Below are positions 35,949-46,071 of a stretch of 64,000 nucleotides of DNA, piece after piece. Below the pieces are notes generated by a model. That model worked only from the letters and a program-made list of their open reading frames with translations, was not told the origin of the DNA and made no database searches. Source of the stretch: Chryseobacterium candidae (GTDB lineage: Bacteria > Bacteroidota > Bacteroidia > Flavobacteriales > Weeksellaceae); assembly GCF_004916905.1 (NCBI RefSeq), contig NZ_SDLV01000023.1, positions 100,613 to 164,612 on the forward strand. Direction: 5' to 3'. Each line of letters begins with the position of its first letter. Within the stretch, counting starts at the first letter, position 1. Made by a program: the position numbers and the translations under genes.

Positions 35949-37538
35949 TTACCCCAGCATCAGTTCTCTGTCAATTCCAATCTCCTGAAGGAAAACCTCA
36001 TCATGGGAAATCACCAGCAGGGTACCATGATAATCTTTTATAGAATTGGTGAGAATTTCTACATTCTGAAGATCTAAGTTATTGGTTGGTTCATCAAGGA
36101 TAATCATATCGGGTGCTTTATTACTGATGGAAAGACCGCAAAGAAGCAATCGTAAACGCTCTCCGCCACTTAGCATTCCACATTTTTTGTCCCAAGTATC
36201 TTTCCAAAATAAAAATCTGGTGAGTAATGTTTTCACTTCGGATTCCTGCATGGCATTGTCATTGAAAGTCTGTACAAAATCGTAAAGCGTTGAATCATTA
36301 TCAATAAGGGAATATTCCTGGTCAATATAGATACTGTTGAATTCTGTCTTATTTATTTTTCCTTCCGAAGGTTTAATATTTCCCAGCAGAAGTTTTATCA
36401 GGGTAGTTTTTCCGGAACCGTTTGAGCCTTTCACTGATATTCGGTCTCCACTTCGCACCTCCATACTGATGTTTTCTTTCCAGAGTTTTTCTTTTCCGTA
36501 AGTGAAATTAATATCTTCAACGGTAACAAGGATCTTTCCTGAATGCAGATTGGAATCATTAAAATTAACTTTCATCTGATCAGAATTCTTTAAGGAGGAA
36601 CGCAGATCTCTTAAGTCACCGGAAATCCCACTAATTTTCTCTGCGTGTACACTTTTAAGTTTTGAACTGTTTTTTTCAGCATTATTCCGAAGCGTATTCA
36701 TCATAATTCTGGCTACTCCGGATTTTTCCTGCTTCCCTTTACCTCTTGCATCCAGTTTTTGCTTTCGTTCCAGAGTTTCCCGCTCCTTTTCTTTTGCTTT
36801 TTTCAGAGTACGTTCTTTGGAATGGATATCATTTTGCAATGCTTCCTCCTCCACTTCTTTCTGTTTGGCATAAAAGTCATAGTTTCCACCATAAGTTGCA
36901 ATTCCCTGATTGCTTAATTCGAATATGGTATCCACAAGATTGAGCAAAGTACGGTCGTGGCTTACGATAACCACTGTTGCATCTGTTTTGTTGATAAGAT
37001 CATACAGTAATTTCCTGCCATTAAGATCCAAATGGTTGGTAGGTTCATCCAATACAATAATATCAGGTTGATTGATCTGAATTCCGGCGAGAAAAACTTT
37101 AGTCTTCTGTCCTCCACTCAGGTCTTCCAGTTTTTGAGTTAATTCAAAATTTTCGAGACCCCAATGCTCCAAAGCATGCTGGCATCTTTCTTCAATATCC
37201 CAGTCGTCATTGAGCGTTTCAAAATATATTTCGTCCACCTCTCCATTGGTAATTTTTTGAAGAGCATGGAGTTTCTGATCTATCCTCAGGCATTCTGCAA
37301 TGGTAAGATCATTTAAATTTCCAAATATCTGCGGTACATAAAAGATATTACCCGGAATATTGGTATTGCCGTTGAGAGGCTGTATTTCTCCCGCGATTAT
37401 TTTCAGCAGGGTTGATTTTCCCACGCCATTACTCCCTACCAGAGCAGATTTGGTATGAGACTGTATTGTTAAATTGATATGATTAAATAGAAGATTTCCT
37501 CCCGGAAACCCAAAGGATATATTTTGCAGTAAAATCAT
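35949..37538 (-). CDS. ABC-F family ATP-binding protein
   Basis: A 529-residue protein with two ABC domains and no membrane segments. The first domain has GSNGVGKST (about 35-43), LSGGQKTKVFL and LDEPTNHLDL; a charged linker with ERTLKKAKEKERETLERKQK follows; the second has GSNGSGKTT, LSGGERLRLLL and LDEPTNNLDLQ. This is the soluble ABC-F layout that acts on the ribosome, in translation or antibiotic protection. The variant LDEPTNNLDL and the length are close to the Lsa/Vga-like side, but the interdomain tip does not allow a resistance claim. It is a single gene, convergent with the hydrolase. Confidence 0.88.
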   Translation of the reverse strand: MILLQNISFGFPGGNLLFNHINLTIQSHTKSALVGSNGVGKSTLLKIIAGEIQPLNGNTNIPGNIFYVPQIFGNLNDLTIAECLRIDQKLHALQKITNGEVDEIYFETLNDDWDIEERCQHALEHWGLENFELTQKLEDLSGGQKTKVFLAGIQINQPDIIVLDEPTNHLDLNGRKLLYDLINKTDATVVIVSHDRTLLNLVDTIFELSNQGIATYGGNYDFYAKQKEVEEEALQNDIHSKERTLKKAKEKERETLERKQKLDARGKGKQEKSGVARIMMNTLRNNAEKNSSKLKSVHAEKISGISGDLRDLRSSLKNSDQMKVNFNDSNLHSGKILVTVEDINFTYGKEKLWKENISMEVRSGDRISVKGSNGSGKTTLIKLLLGNIKPSEGKINKTEFNSIYIDQEYSLIDNDSTLYDFVQTFNDNAMQESEVKTLLTRFLFWKDTWDKKCGMLSGGERLRLLLCGLSISNKAPDMIILDEPTNNLDLQNVEILTNSIKDYHGTLLVISHDEVFLQEIGIDRELMLG

Positions 37539-37935
37539 GATTTCTTTCTTAATAATGGTTGAACACCAGCAACTTCTTCATTACTGTTTTTATGAATCTG
37601 AAAGAAATGATATCCTACATGTCTGTATTGTTGGGTTTGAAAGAACAAAGATAGTCATTTTCCTGAATATTATTCTTTTTCATTTCAATCAGAACATTTA
37701 TCCCCCTCTTTTGCTTCTTTGTTTTAAACACTTGTTTATTTTTCATTGTTTGCGGAGTCGTTTTTTAAGGTTATACCTTAATGTCTCGTTAAAAAGCTTC
37801 TCTTTATTATTATTTAAACAGACTTTATCATATTATTCAATTCAGATGTCCTGAAACCATCAAAGTTTCAAACTGATAAAAACAGGAAAGTATTTTAATC
37901 AAAAATCCGTAACTTTGCCTCCTACTAAAAATTTT
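37539..37935. other. intergenic region between divergent ABC-F and hpt genes
   Basis: No coding sequence is supported in these 397 bases. The one open frame (37537-37854, plus) is a Phe/Leu-rich translation of AT-rich DNA. TAACTTTG at 37910-37917 fits the TAnnTTTG -7 box and lies 19 bases before the hpt ATG. A minus-strand promoter for the ABC-F gene is not obvious. Confidence 0.6.
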
Positions 37936-38490
37936 ATGGAAAGCATTAAAGTTCACGACAAAACTTTCGTTCCTTATTTAAAGGATGCCGAAATTCAGGA
38001 AATTGTAAAAGAGACAGCGTTAAGAATTTATGAAGATTACAAGGATGAAGTTCCTGTTTTCATTGGGGTGTTAAATGGAGTGGTGATGTTCTTCTCTGAT
38101 CTTTTAAAATATTACCCGGGGGAATGCGAAATTGCCTTCATTCAAATGAGCTCTTATGTAGGAACTGAGTCTACGGGGATCGTTTATCAGAAAATGGAGC
38201 TTACAAAAGACGTAAAAGACCGCCATATCATCATTGTTGAGGATATCGTAGATACAGGAAATACGGTTGAAAGTCTTTTTAAATATTTCAAAGAAACACA
38301 ACGTCCTAAATCTGTAAAACTGGCTAGTTTTCTATTGAAACCTGAGATTTACAAGAAAGATTTCAAACTGGATTACATCGGAAAGGAAATCCCAAACAAA
38401 TTTGTACTTGGATACGGACTGGATTATGATGAATTGGGAAGAAACCTTCCAAATTTATATCAGCTGGAAGACGGACAAATCAACCATTAA
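37936..38490 (+). CDS. hpt: hypoxanthine phosphoribosyltransferase
   Basis: A 184-residue type I PRTase of purine salvage. The PRPP-binding motif is IIVEDIVDTGNT, preceded by the flexible-loop region QMSSYVGTESTG; VFIGVLNGVVMFFSDLL is the PPi-loop stretch and FVLGYGLDYDELGRNLP the purine-binding end. A TTG seven codons upstream (37915) could extend the frame, but it lies inside the -7 box; the ATG at 37936 gives the conserved N-terminus. Adenylate kinase and obgE follow in the same direction. Confidence 0.94.
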   Translation: MESIKVHDKTFVPYLKDAEIQEIVKETALRIYEDYKDEVPVFIGVLNGVVMFFSDLLKYYPGECEIAFIQMSSYVGTESTGIVYQKMELTKDVKDRHIIIVEDIVDTGNTVESLFKYFKETQRPKSVKLASFLLKPEIYKKDFKLDYIGKEIPNKFVLGYGLDYDELGRNLPNLYQLEDGQINH

Positions 38491-38643
38491 ACGCTGTTGG
38501 CTATTAGCTGATAGCTTTTAGCTTAAAAATTATAATAAAGAAATAAATTTAATATTAACTTAAAAAAGCTGAAAGCAAAGAGCAAACCGCCAAAAGCCAG
38601 GAGCCGGAAGCAAAATGCCAATTGCTGGAAGCGTATCAACATT
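38491..38643. repeat. degenerate repetitive spacer between hpt and adk
   Basis: The 153-base spacer consists of imperfect copies of short AGCTGAAAGC/GCTTTTAGCTT-like words. GCTTTTAGCTT near 38512 and AAGCTGAAAGC near 38566 can pair across an AT-rich loop of about 45 bases. No gene or clear promoter is seen. It looks like a decayed dispersed repeat. Confidence 0.45.
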
Positions 38644-39222
38644 ATGATAAACATTGTTCTGTTCGGCCCTCCAGGAAGTGGAAAAGGAACACAAGCCCAG
38701 AATCTGATCGAGAAATTCAATTTAAAACAGGTTTCAACAGGTGATCTTTTCAGATACAACATGAAAAATGACACTGAACTTGGAAAACTGGCGAAGTCAT
38801 ACATCGATAAGGGAGAATTGGTTCCGGATCAGGTAACAACAGATATGCTGATCGACGAGATCAAAAAGCCTACTGATACCAATGGTTTTATTTTTGACGG
38901 ATATCCAAGAACAACTGCTCAGACAGAAGCATTGGAGACTATCGTTAAAGAAGTACTGAATGACGAGATTGACATCTGTCTTTCATTGGTAGTAGAGGAC
39001 AAAATTTTGGTTGAAAGACTTCTGAAAAGAGGTGAGACCAGCGGAAGATCAGACGACAGCAATGTAGAGATCATCGAAAACAGAATTAAAGAATATTATA
39101 CCAAGACAGCAGAAGTTGCCGAGCTTTATAAGCAGCAGGGGAAATATGTAGAGGTAAACGGTGTTGGAGAAATTGATGAGATTTCCCAAAAACTTTTCGC
39201 TGAGGTAGAGAAAATTAAATAA
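38644..39222 (+). CDS. adk: adenylate kinase
   Basis: A 192-residue adenylate kinase interconverting AMP, ATP and ADP. The P-loop [10 protein letters not shown] is at 8-17, the NMP-binding QVSTGDLFR and [10 protein letters not shown] follow, and the LID is short ([12 protein letters not shown]), without the zinc-finger cysteines. This is the small-LID form, complete at this length. It lies 153 bp after hpt and 56 bp before obgE, a flavobacterial arrangement. Confidence 0.97.
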   Translation: MINIVLFGPPGSGKGTQAQNLIEKFNLKQVSTGDLFRYNMKNDTELGKLAKSYIDKGELVPDQVTTDMLIDEIKKPTDTNGFIFDGYPRTTAQTEALETIVKEVLNDEIDICLSLVVEDKILVERLLKRGETSGRSDDSNVEIIENRIKEYYTKTAEVAELYKQQGKYVEVNGVGEIDEISQKLFAEVEKIK

Positions 39223-39278
39223 TCGGGATATGGCAAGGGATAAGAAGTTTCATCCCTGCAACCCGCAACACAAACTAT

Positions 39279-40262
39279 ATGTCTAACTTTGTAGATTACG
39301 TAAAGATCCATTGTAAAAGCGGACACGGAGGTGCTGGTTCTGCCCACCTTCGCCGTGAAAAGTATATTCCTAAAGGGGGGCCTGACGGTGGCGACGGAGG
39401 TCGCGGCGGACACGTCATCATGAGAGGAAATGCTAATGAATGGACTTTGCTTCCACTCCGATATACCCGTCACATAAAAGCAGAACGAGGTGAAAACGGA
39501 GCGAAAAACCAGCTGACAGGAGCTGACGGTTCTGATATTTATATCGACGTTCCTATTGGGACTATCGCTAAAAATGAAGAAGGTGAAATTATCGGAGAAA
39601 TCCTTGAAGATAAACAGGAAATCATTTTGATGCAGGGAGGAAAAGGAGGAAAAGGAAACGAACATTTTAAATCCTCTACCAATCAGACTCCAAGATATGC
39701 TCAACCCGGAATGGACGGCGAAGAAGGCTATGTAGTCTTCGAGCTTAAAATTTTGGCCGATGTAGGACTTGTTGGATTTCCAAATGCTGGAAAATCTACA
39801 CTCTTGGCTTCTGTTTCTGCAGCAAAACCCAAAATTGCCAATTACGCTTTTACTACATTAACTCCTAACCTTGGGATTGTAGATTACAGAAATTACAAAT
39901 CATTTGTGATGGCTGATATCCCGGGAATCATTGAGGGAGCAGCAGAAGGAAAAGGTTTAGGACACAGATTCCTGAGACATATTGAAAGAAACTCTATCCT
40001 TTTATTCTTAATTCCGGCCGATTCTGAAAACCATTTCCAGGAGTTTAAAATTCTTGAAAACGAACTGAAGGAGTACAACCCGGAACTTTTGGATAAAGAT
40101 TTCATTGTTTCCGTTTCAAAATCTGATCTTCTGGATGATGAACTGAAAAAAGAAATTGCAGCAGAGTTCCCGGAAAACAAACAGCCTCTATTTTTCTCAG
40201 GAGTTACCGGAGAAGGCCTTATGGAGCTGAAAGATGCTATCTGGAAACAATTGCACGGATAG
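39279..40262 (+). CDS. obgE: GTPase ObgE/CgtA
   Basis: A 327-residue Obg GTPase linked to 50S ribosome assembly and stress control. The Gly-rich OBG fold at 1-158 has [20 protein letters not shown] and [12 protein letters not shown]; the G domain has G1 GFPNAGKST (166-174), switch [12 protein letters not shown]3 [16 protein letters not shown] and G4 in VSVSKSDLL. It lacks the extra C-terminal OCT domain, as usual outside Firmicutes. The leader carries CCTGCAACC words that belong to a dispersed motif. Confidence 0.97.
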   Translation: MSNFVDYVKIHCKSGHGGAGSAHLRREKYIPKGGPDGGDGGRGGHVIMRGNANEWTLLPLRYTRHIKAERGENGAKNQLTGADGSDIYIDVPIGTIAKNEEGEIIGEILEDKQEIILMQGGKGGKGNEHFKSSTNQTPRYAQPGMDGEEGYVVFELKILADVGLVGFPNAGKSTLLASVSAAKPKIANYAFTTLTPNLGIVDYRNYKSFVMADIPGIIEGAAEGKGLGHRFLRHIERNSILLFLIPADSENHFQEFKILENELKEYNPELLDKDFIVSVSKSDLLDDELKKEIAAEFPENKQPLFFSGVTGEGLMELKDAIWKQLHG

Positions 40263-40309
40263 ACGTACATTGATTTATCAGTTTTATTTTGAAAATAGAG
40301 CTGCAGCAT

Positions 40310-40348
40310 AAAAAACAGCCTCAGATTTCCTCTGAGGCTGTTTTTCTT
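40310..40348 (+). terminator. intrinsic terminator of the hpt-adk-obgE run
   Basis: AACAGCCTCAGA and TCTGAGGCTGTT form a 12-bp perfect stem with a 5-base loop, followed by TTTCTTT, 50 bases after the obgE stop codon. The remainder of the 320-bp gap to 40583 is AT-rich, with no gene seen. Confidence 0.92.
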
Positions 40349-40582
40349 TATAAAATTTCCCGTAAATTTTTAAACCATTAAGAAAAGATTTAAAAATAAA
40401 GCATCGTTAAGATGAATCATTCTGATCTCTTAAGCATAAAGCAGAGCTTATCTTCATATTCTTAACACTTGATACAATCTTAAAGGTTAAGCAGATTTAC
40501 TATTTTATGTTTAACATCGAAACAAAGAAAATTTTATCTTTTGGAACAATTCTTGGGAGACTCTTTCAAATTTAAAAAGACT

Positions 40583-41074
40583 ATGAAATATTTCCTCGCC
40601 ATTTGCGCATTTGTGTTTTTGACATCCTGTACAACTTCTCAAAAAGTAAATTCAAAATATACTGCAATTGAATATGAGGCAACTCCGTGTTTTGGTTTCT
40701 GCCCTGTTTTTAAAATAATAATCAACCCGGACAGAAGTGCAGTTTTTGAAGCAGAACATTTTAATTTTAATGATAAGCCTTCCAAAGATGAGTTCTCCAA
40801 ACCACGTGAAGGAAGTTTTAAAGGAGTCATTAAAGAAGAAGATTATAATAAATTAATCAGTTTACTTGATGGCTTAAATGTAAAAAGTTTGAATAACAAA
40901 TACGGTGAACACAATATTACCGATCTTCCAACCGCCTATTTAAGAGTACAATTCGCTGACGGAACTTCAAAAAATGTGGAAGATTACGGAAAGCGTGGAA
41001 GCGAAAAGCTTTCGGAACTGTATCAGTTTTTTGAAAATTTACGAAAAAACCAGCAATGGACTAAAGTGAAATAA
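40583..41074 (+). CDS. lipoprotein with DUF6438-like domain
   Basis: A 163-residue predicted lipoprotein. The signal peptide ends at FLTSC (Cys16). The core pattern YEATPCFGFCPVFKIII, with two cysteines, then EGSFKGVIKEEDYNKLISLL, YGEHNITDLPTAYLRVQF and a final helix, is that of DUF6438, common in Bacteroidota and of unknown function. A TTG 14 codons upstream (40541) extends the frame, but the ATG at 40583 begins at a normal signal peptide and is chosen. It is a single gene. Confidence 0.75.
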   Translation: MKYFLAICAFVFLTSCTTSQKVNSKYTAIEYEATPCFGFCPVFKIIINPDRSAVFEAEHFNFNDKPSKDEFSKPREGSFKGVIKEEDYNKLISLLDGLNVKSLNNKYGEHNITDLPTAYLRVQFADGTSKNVEDYGKRGSEKLSELYQFFENLRKNQQWTKVK

Positions 41075-41231
41075 TTTCATTTACTATGATCTTTTGATCC
41101 AGATAAGATTTTATTTTTACAATAAAACAATTGGCTGCTTGTATATGGGTGGCCATTGATATTTTACAGCCATAAAATAAGCTTTATAAAGATGCAAATG
41201 AGCAGAATAAAAATCTTAATTTTTTTTAAAC

Positions 41232-41239
41232 TACCTTTG
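41232..41239 (+). promoter_or_regulatory. -7 box of the RhlE-like helicase gene
   Basis: TACCTTTG fits TAnnTTTG and would give a leader of about 50 bases before the TTG start at 41297. The leader contains a near-inverted repeat (ATTCTTTCAGACTGAAGGAAT) of cold-shock-leader size, but the pairing is only partial. Confidence 0.45.
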
Positions 41240-41296
41240 CAGAATGTAATTCTTTCAGACTGAAGGAATTTTTATTTAAATTTTAAAATAATTCAT

Positions 41297-42604
41297 TTGA
41301 ATTTTACAGACTTAAACTTAATAGAACCTATTGCAAAAGCAATCCAGGAGCAGGGATACACCACACCTACGCCTATTCAGGAAAGATCTATTCCTGATAT
41401 TCTGGAAGGCAGAGACTTTTTAGGTTGTGCGCAGACAGGAACAGGGAAGACAGCCGCTTTTTCCATCCCCATCCTACAGAATTTATCCAAAAATAAAATT
41501 CCCAACAAACATATTAAAGCATTAATCCTTACACCAACCAGAGAACTGGCTATTCAGATTGAGGAAAACATTAATGCGTACGGTAAATATCTTCCATTAA
41601 AACAACTTGTTATCTTCGGAGGAGTAAAGCAAGGAAACCAGGAGGCAGCTTTGAGAAAAGGTATTGATATTCTGGTAGCAACACCGGGAAGACTTCTGGA
41701 CTTTATTGCACAGGGCATCATCAGCCTGAAAAATCTTGAGATTTTTGTTCTTGATGAAGCAGACAGAATGCTGGACATGGGTTTTGTACATGATGTAAAA
41801 AGAATCATTAAACTTTTACCTCAGAGAAGACAAACTTTATTCTTTTCCGCAACAATGCCGGCTGAAATTCAAAAACTGGCTAATTCTATCCTCAATAATC
41901 CGATAAAAGTAGAGGTAACTCCGGTTTCTTCTACGGCAGATACCATCAAACAATCTGTGTATTTCGTAGAAAAGGATAATAAACTGAATTTACTTTCTCA
42001 TATTCTGCAAAATGATATTTCAGACTCTGTATTGGTTTTTGCAAGAACGAAGCACGGTGCAGATAAGATTTCCAGAAAACTTCAGAAGGATAATATCTCT
42101 GCAGAAGCAATTCACGGTAACAAATCTCAGAATGCGAGACAAAATGCATTGAATAATTTTAAATCCGGAAAAACAAGGGTTCTTGTCGCCACAGATATTG
42201 CTGCCAGAGGAATTGATATTGATGAATTGAAGTTCGTGATCAATTTTGAGCTTTCCGATGTTTCTGAAACGTATGTACACAGAATCGGAAGAACCGGAAG
42301 AGCCGGAGCCGAAGGTAATTCTATATCTTTTGTAGACGGACTTGATCTTTTGAATTTAAAGAATACAGAGAAACTGATTGGAAAGAAAATCCCCGTAATC
42401 AAAGATCATCCGTTCCATACTGATGATCTTGTTGCCCAGAAAAGGGATTCAAATAACAAACCTCTGCATGCAGGTGGTGAGAAACCTAAAACAACAGGCA
42501 ACAGTAACAGCTCAAGGCAGAGTAACAACCGTAAAAAGCCTTCTGCGGGAGCTTCGGTAGGGTTTAAAAAACCTAAGAACAAGAATTTCACAAGAAAGAA
42601 ATAA
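41297..42604 (+). CDS. DEAD-box RNA helicase, RhlE-like
   Basis: A 435-residue ATP-dependent RNA helicase. It has the Q motif ([14 protein letters not shown], about 20-33), motif I AQTGTGKT (45-52), PTRELA, motif II DEAD in [15 protein letters not shown] in FFSATMP, and the C-terminal RecA motifs [11 protein letters not shown] and [10 protein letters not shown]. The tail of about 60 residues is basic, Ser/Asn-rich and ends in KNFTRKK. The start is TTG at 41297: no ATG lies near, and the translation begins exactly at the family N-terminus. It likely helps ribosome assembly or RNA decay. Confidence 0.93.
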   Translation: MNFTDLNLIEPIAKAIQEQGYTTPTPIQERSIPDILEGRDFLGCAQTGTGKTAAFSIPILQNLSKNKIPNKHIKALILTPTRELAIQIEENINAYGKYLPLKQLVIFGGVKQGNQEAALRKGIDILVATPGRLLDFIAQGIISLKNLEIFVLDEADRMLDMGFVHDVKRIIKLLPQRRQTLFFSATMPAEIQKLANSILNNPIKVEVTPVSSTADTIKQSVYFVEKDNKLNLLSHILQNDISDSVLVFARTKHGADKISRKLQKDNISAEAIHGNKSQNARQNALNNFKSGKTRVLVATDIAARGIDIDELKFVINFELSDVSETYVHRIGRTGRAGAEGNSISFVDGLDLLNLKNTEKLIGKKIPVIKDHPFHTDDLVAQKRDSNNKPLHAGGEKPKTTGNSNSSRQSNNRKKPSAGASVGFKKPKNKNFTRKK

Positions 42605-42607
42605 AAT

Positions 42608-42647
42608 AAAAAAGGTCGTCTCACAACTTGTGAAAACGACCTTTTTT
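42608..42647. terminator. bidirectional terminator between convergent genes
   Basis: AAAAAAGGTCGT and ACGACCTTTTTT arms enclose a smaller TCAC/GTGA stem. A and T runs on the two sides allow termination of the helicase gene on the plus strand and the membrane-protein gene on the minus strand. Confidence 0.88.
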
Positions 42648-42664
42648 ATGATCGTTGATTATTA

Positions 42665-43810
42665 TTATTCTGTTTTTTGTTTTGTATAGCAATAACCGAT
42701 AATACAAAAAGGTAAACAAGCTGCCAGATAAGTGGTAGAAAAGAAATTATTCTGGTAAGAAAACCCTAAAGTGAAATACTGTTCACCTACAAAACTTAAC
42801 ATCACCAAAAAAAGAATATAAGCTGAGAAGTAAAATACTGTTTCTATTTTTTTAACATAGAAGGAAAGGATAACCGACAGTATCATAAAGAACAGCATAA
42901 CAAATTTATTGCTTTGTCCCTGAAGATTAAGAGGATTATATTGCAGCACATGCTCAATATTTTTGGCAGGCAGCAGAACAGATGCCAATAAGATTGCTAC
43001 CGTCAATAAAAAGCATACCCCAAATTTTATTTTATTTTTCCAGCTGGTTTTAATAAAAGGATTTAATAAAAAAATAATTAAAGGGATGATCACTGCGCTT
43101 CTTGTAAGACATAGAATTCCTATGCATATTCCCAACAGAAAAGGTCTTTTAAAGTAATCATCTTTAAACTTTCTGCTCCAAAAAAGAATAAAGGCTGCAA
43201 CTGCAATAAAGGAAGAGATAAAATCACTCTTACAGACCACTTCATAAATATAAGCCAGGGAAATACCTAACATTCCTATCGCAAAAAATCTATGAAAATT
43301 GCTCTTAAATTCTAAAAAAATAACATAGGAAAACAGTAAGAAGGCAGCAACCTGAAGGTATCCGACATTACCTAAAAAATAAAAAACACTTGACAAAAGC
43401 AATTGCCCGGGGAGATAAGAGGATAAATTTCCCATGAAATTTGGAGTATCATAGATATATTCTCCTTTTGTCCAATGCTCTACAGAAAATTCTAAAGTTG
43501 CCCATCTGTCAATATTCATTTTGTAGGGATCTTTTATCACATGGCACAAAGCAATGTAAACAATAGTTATAAAAATGATAAGAAAATATACAGATTTTTC
43601 GGTCCATAATTTTTTCAACCGAGACCATTTTCCTAAAGAGAATAATAATAAATTACCCCCTGAAAAAAGAATAACTAAAATAGTAAGAGGAACAAAAGAC
43701 TGCCTGATTCCATATTTTGTCAGAAATAAAAGATTAATGATGAAATAAACAGCAAACAGCAATATGCCATTCAACCTGTTGCTCCTAATAAAATTTAACA
43801 GGGCATTCAT
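42665..43810 (-). CDS. polytopic membrane protein, possibly GT-C-type glycosyltransferase
   Basis: A 381-residue protein with about ten to eleven hydrophobic helices. After two or three helices comes a loop with DPYKMNIDRWATLEFSVEHW and TPNFMGNLSSYLPGQLLL, which looks like the acidic periplasmic loop of GT-C enzymes using polyprenyl-phosphate sugars, where an Asp in the first loop is catalytic. The family is not firmly recognised. It ends the run GSCFA-DUF4269-TatD and overlaps the TatD stop by one base, so it is co-transcribed, though without an obvious functional link. Confidence 0.7.
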   Translation of the reverse strand: MNALLNFIRSNRLNGILLFAVYFIINLLFLTKYGIRQSFVPLTILVILFSGGNLLLFSLGKWSRLKKLWTEKSVYFLIIFITIVYIALCHVIKDPYKMNIDRWATLEFSVEHWTKGEYIYDTPNFMGNLSSYLPGQLLLSSVFYFLGNVGYLQVAAFLLFSYVIFLEFKSNFHRFFAIGMLGISLAYIYEVVCKSDFISSFIAVAAFILFWSRKFKDDYFKRPFLLGICIGILCLTRSAVIIPLIIFLLNPFIKTSWKNKIKFGVCFLLTVAILLASVLLPAKNIEHVLQYNPLNLQGQSNKFVMLFFMILSVILSFYVKKIETVFYFSAYILFLVMLSFVGEQYFTLGFSYQNNFFSTTYLAACLPFCIIGYCYTKQKTE

Positions 43811-44580
43811 TAATTATGGTATTTGAAAATGTTTTTAGCATTTTCTGTTGTAATAAGGTCTATCTCAGAAAAGTCTTTCCCATAGATATCCACCAGTTTT
43901 CCGGCAACCAGATCAAGATAAGAGCTTTCATTTCTTTTCCCTCTGTGAGGAACCGGAGCCAGGTATGGAGAATCTGTTTCCAGAACAATTTTATCCAATG
44001 GAACTTCGTTCAAAAACTGATCTATTTTTCCATTTTTAAAAGTCACTACTCCACCGATTCCCAAGATAAAATTAAGACCAATGGCATGTTTTGCCTGTTC
44101 CAGATTTCCAGAAAAGCAATGGAAGATTCCTCTAAGTTTCGGATGTTTTTTTCTTTCCAGAACCTCAAATGTTTCATCAAAACTTTCTCTGGTATGGATG
44201 ACAATCGGAAGGTCTTTTTCTATCGCCCAGTCAATCTGCTGTTCAAAGGCTTTCACCTGAATATCAAGTGTTGTTTTATCCCAATAAAGATCAATTCCAA
44301 TCTCTCCAATAGCCGGAAAATGTCTCTGACCAAGATAATTTTTTACAATTTCAAGTTCTTTTTCCCATGATTCTGGCTTTACATAGCAGGGATGCAGCCC
44401 CATCATAGAAAAAATCTGGCCCGGATAGTCTGTTTCCAGCTGCAGCATTTTCTCATGGGATTCAGAGTCGATAGCAGGAAGATAAAATTCTCTAATCCCT
44501 TTATCTAAAGCTCTCTGAATGGCTTCTTTTCTGTCTTCATCAAATTCTTCTGCGTATAGATGTGTATGTGTATCAATCAT
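43810..44580 (-). CDS. TatD family metal-dependent hydrolase
   Basis: A 256-residue TIM-barrel hydrolase. Metal-binding signatures are MIDTHTHLYAEEF at the start, PAIGEIGIDLYWD, PIVIHTRES, GIFHCFSGNLEQA and LETDSPYLAPVPHRGKRN. This is the TatD/YcfH/YabD group, with 3'-5' DNase or related activity. The length is standard. It follows the DUF4269 gene by 5 bp. Confidence 0.95.
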   Translation of the reverse strand: MIDTHTHLYAEEFDEDRKEAIQRALDKGIREFYLPAIDSESHEKMLQLETDYPGQIFSMMGLHPCYVKPESWEKELEIVKNYLGQRHFPAIGEIGIDLYWDKTTLDIQVKAFEQQIDWAIEKDLPIVIHTRESFDETFEVLERKKHPKLRGIFHCFSGNLEQAKHAIGLNFILGIGGVVTFKNGKIDQFLNEVPLDKIVLETDSPYLAPVPHRGKRNESSYLDLVAGKLVDIYGKDFSEIDLITTENAKNIFKYHN

Positions 44581-44585
44581 TTTAT

Positions 44586-45107
44586 TTAAAATTTCAACAG
44601 ATCTTCATAAGGGTTTTCAAGTCCCAGCAATAGTCCGAAAGCTGGCTCTGTTTTTATTCCCTGTTTTTTCAGCTCTATTATTTTTTGTTTAAATTTTTCT
44701 CCTTTTTTCAGTAATATTTTGTATTCTGCAACCATGTGAAGGTATGCATTCTGCTCTGTTGTAGGCTTATTTTGTCCAAAAATCTCAATAAGAAACCCGT
44801 CCAGTATAAAATTTAACGTAATACATTTCTCCCCGTTTACAATGGGATATTCCACTTCTGCATCATGAGGAATAAGCTGGCAAAATAGTAAATCATCCAG
44901 AAAATCCTGTTCAAATTTTAAATCCACCTCGAAAATAAGATCCAGATCACTTCCTTTGATATCAATCTCAATAGGAACAGTTCCTGCTAAAATTGGAGAA
45001 TAATCCTTCAATTTATCGAAAACACGATATTTTTTAAGAATTTCGTAAGCTTTTTTCTGTCTTTCATTTCCATCTTTCAGATAGTCAATTCTGGTGAAAT
45101 CAGGCAT
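44586..45107 (-). CDS. DUF4269 protein, nucleotidyltransferase-like
   Basis: A 173-residue protein of the DUF4269 family. The N-terminal helix ends at LKKYRVFDKLKDYSPILAGT, then IEIDIKGSDLDLIFEVDL carries a G-S-D-x-D-like pair as in minimal nucleotidyltransferases, followed by EVEYPIVNGEKCITLNF and an FGLLLGLENPYEDLL end. The activity is unknown. It starts directly after the GSCFA stop codon (45107/45108), so the two are coupled. Confidence 0.82.
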   Translation of the reverse strand: MPDFTRIDYLKDGNERQKKAYEILKKYRVFDKLKDYSPILAGTVPIEIDIKGSDLDLIFEVDLKFEQDFLDDLLFCQLIPHDAEVEYPIVNGEKCITLNFILDGFLIEIFGQNKPTTEQNAYLHMVAEYKILLKKGEKFKQKIIELKKQGIKTEPAFGLLLGLENPYEDLLKF

Positions 45108-46058
45108 TTAAAATATTTTATGTTTTACCTTCTTGCGCTGTACTTCAATTCTCTGATCCAGTTTTTCTCTGAACTCAATAAACTTCGGATCTTTCTTATC
45201 GCTTGTCTTGTGTTCAAGAGCCTTGATGATTTTAAAATTTTCTTTGATAAAGTTCTGTGTTTCTTCTGAAAAATAAGACTTCCCGAATTTCTCAAATATA
45301 TAATTAACCGCCTGCGTACTGGGATGAATCATATCTTCTTTATAAAAACGGTAATCCCTGAGGTCATCCATTAAAATCTCATAAACCGGCAGATAATGAC
45401 AGTCTTCGAACATAGAAATAGACTCATGGATAGCCGTAATCAGCTTGGATTTGCTCAATTGGTTTTCTACCATTCCGTCTTTTGTATGCCTTACGGGGGA
45501 AACGGTAAACAGAATTTGCACTCCTTCTTTACAAATATCTTTAAGATCCAGAATTGTATGGTAAATTGAGCTTGTCAGCTCCTGATGGGAAAGTAATCTT
45601 TTCTCAAAAAACTTCTGCGGAATTTTATGACAGTTGGCTACCAGCTTTTTCTTGGGAAGAAATTCATAGATAAATGAAGATCCGTAAGTGATAATGATCC
45701 AGTCAGCTTCCTGAAGAAAGGCATTTCCCGCTTCAATAGCACCGTTAATCCTGTCCAGGGTCTGATGAATATATCGGGTATCAAAACTGGTGTGATGATC
45801 CAGAGAGATGTATTCTTCATTGTAAGTAATCAGCTCCTCTTCTTCGTAAAATGCAGAATCATGTAATCTGTTGATGGCATTATTGATGGAAAAAGGATTA
45901 AAAATAGTCCCAAAGGGGTTGTTAAGAGTCTGAAGTTGTCCGTCCTGAAGTAGATCTGTCATTTCAGAGGCAAAGCATGATCCTATTGAAAATATTTTAT
46001 CTTCAATCTCAATCTTCTTTTCTGATACGGGAATATCAACTTCGGTTCTGAATTTCAT
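45108..46058 (-). CDS. GSCFA domain protein
   Basis: A 316-residue protein with the defining FSIGSCFASEMTD motif near residue 27, FGTIFNPFSI, TYGSSFIYE, VSPVRHTKDG and FYKEDMIHPSTQAVNYI. These correspond to the GDSL/SGNH-like blocks (Ser, Gly, Asn and Asp-His) of an esterase fold, as proposed for GSCFA. The substrate is unknown, possibly acyl groups on glycans. It opens a four-gene run (GSCFA, DUF4269, TatD, membrane protein). Confidence 0.9.
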   Translation of the reverse strand: MKFRTEVDIPVSEKKIEIEDKIFSIGSCFASEMTDLLQDGQLQTLNNPFGTIFNPFSINNAINRLHDSAFYEEEELITYNEEYISLDHHTSFDTRYIHQTLDRINGAIEAGNAFLQEADWIIITYGSSFIYEFLPKKKLVANCHKIPQKFFEKRLLSHQELTSSIYHTILDLKDICKEGVQILFTVSPVRHTKDGMVENQLSKSKLITAIHESISMFEDCHYLPVYEILMDDLRDYRFYKEDMIHPSTQAVNYIFEKFGKSYFSEETQNFIKENFKIIKALEHKTSDKKDPKFIEFREKLDQRIEVQRKKVKHKIF

Positions 46059-46071
46059 TGTATAGGGATTA

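Noticed and set aside
37537..37854. Plus-strand open frame of 105 codons between the ABC-F and hpt genes
   Set aside because: Phe/Leu/Ile-rich composition with no domain or signal pattern, starting inside the ABC-F start region; it looks like open AT-rich noise.
38491..38643. Repetitive spacer considered as a CRISPR-like array
   Set aside because: The repeated words are short, uneven and not separated by unique spacers; no cas genes are in the window and no CRISPR array was found anywhere.
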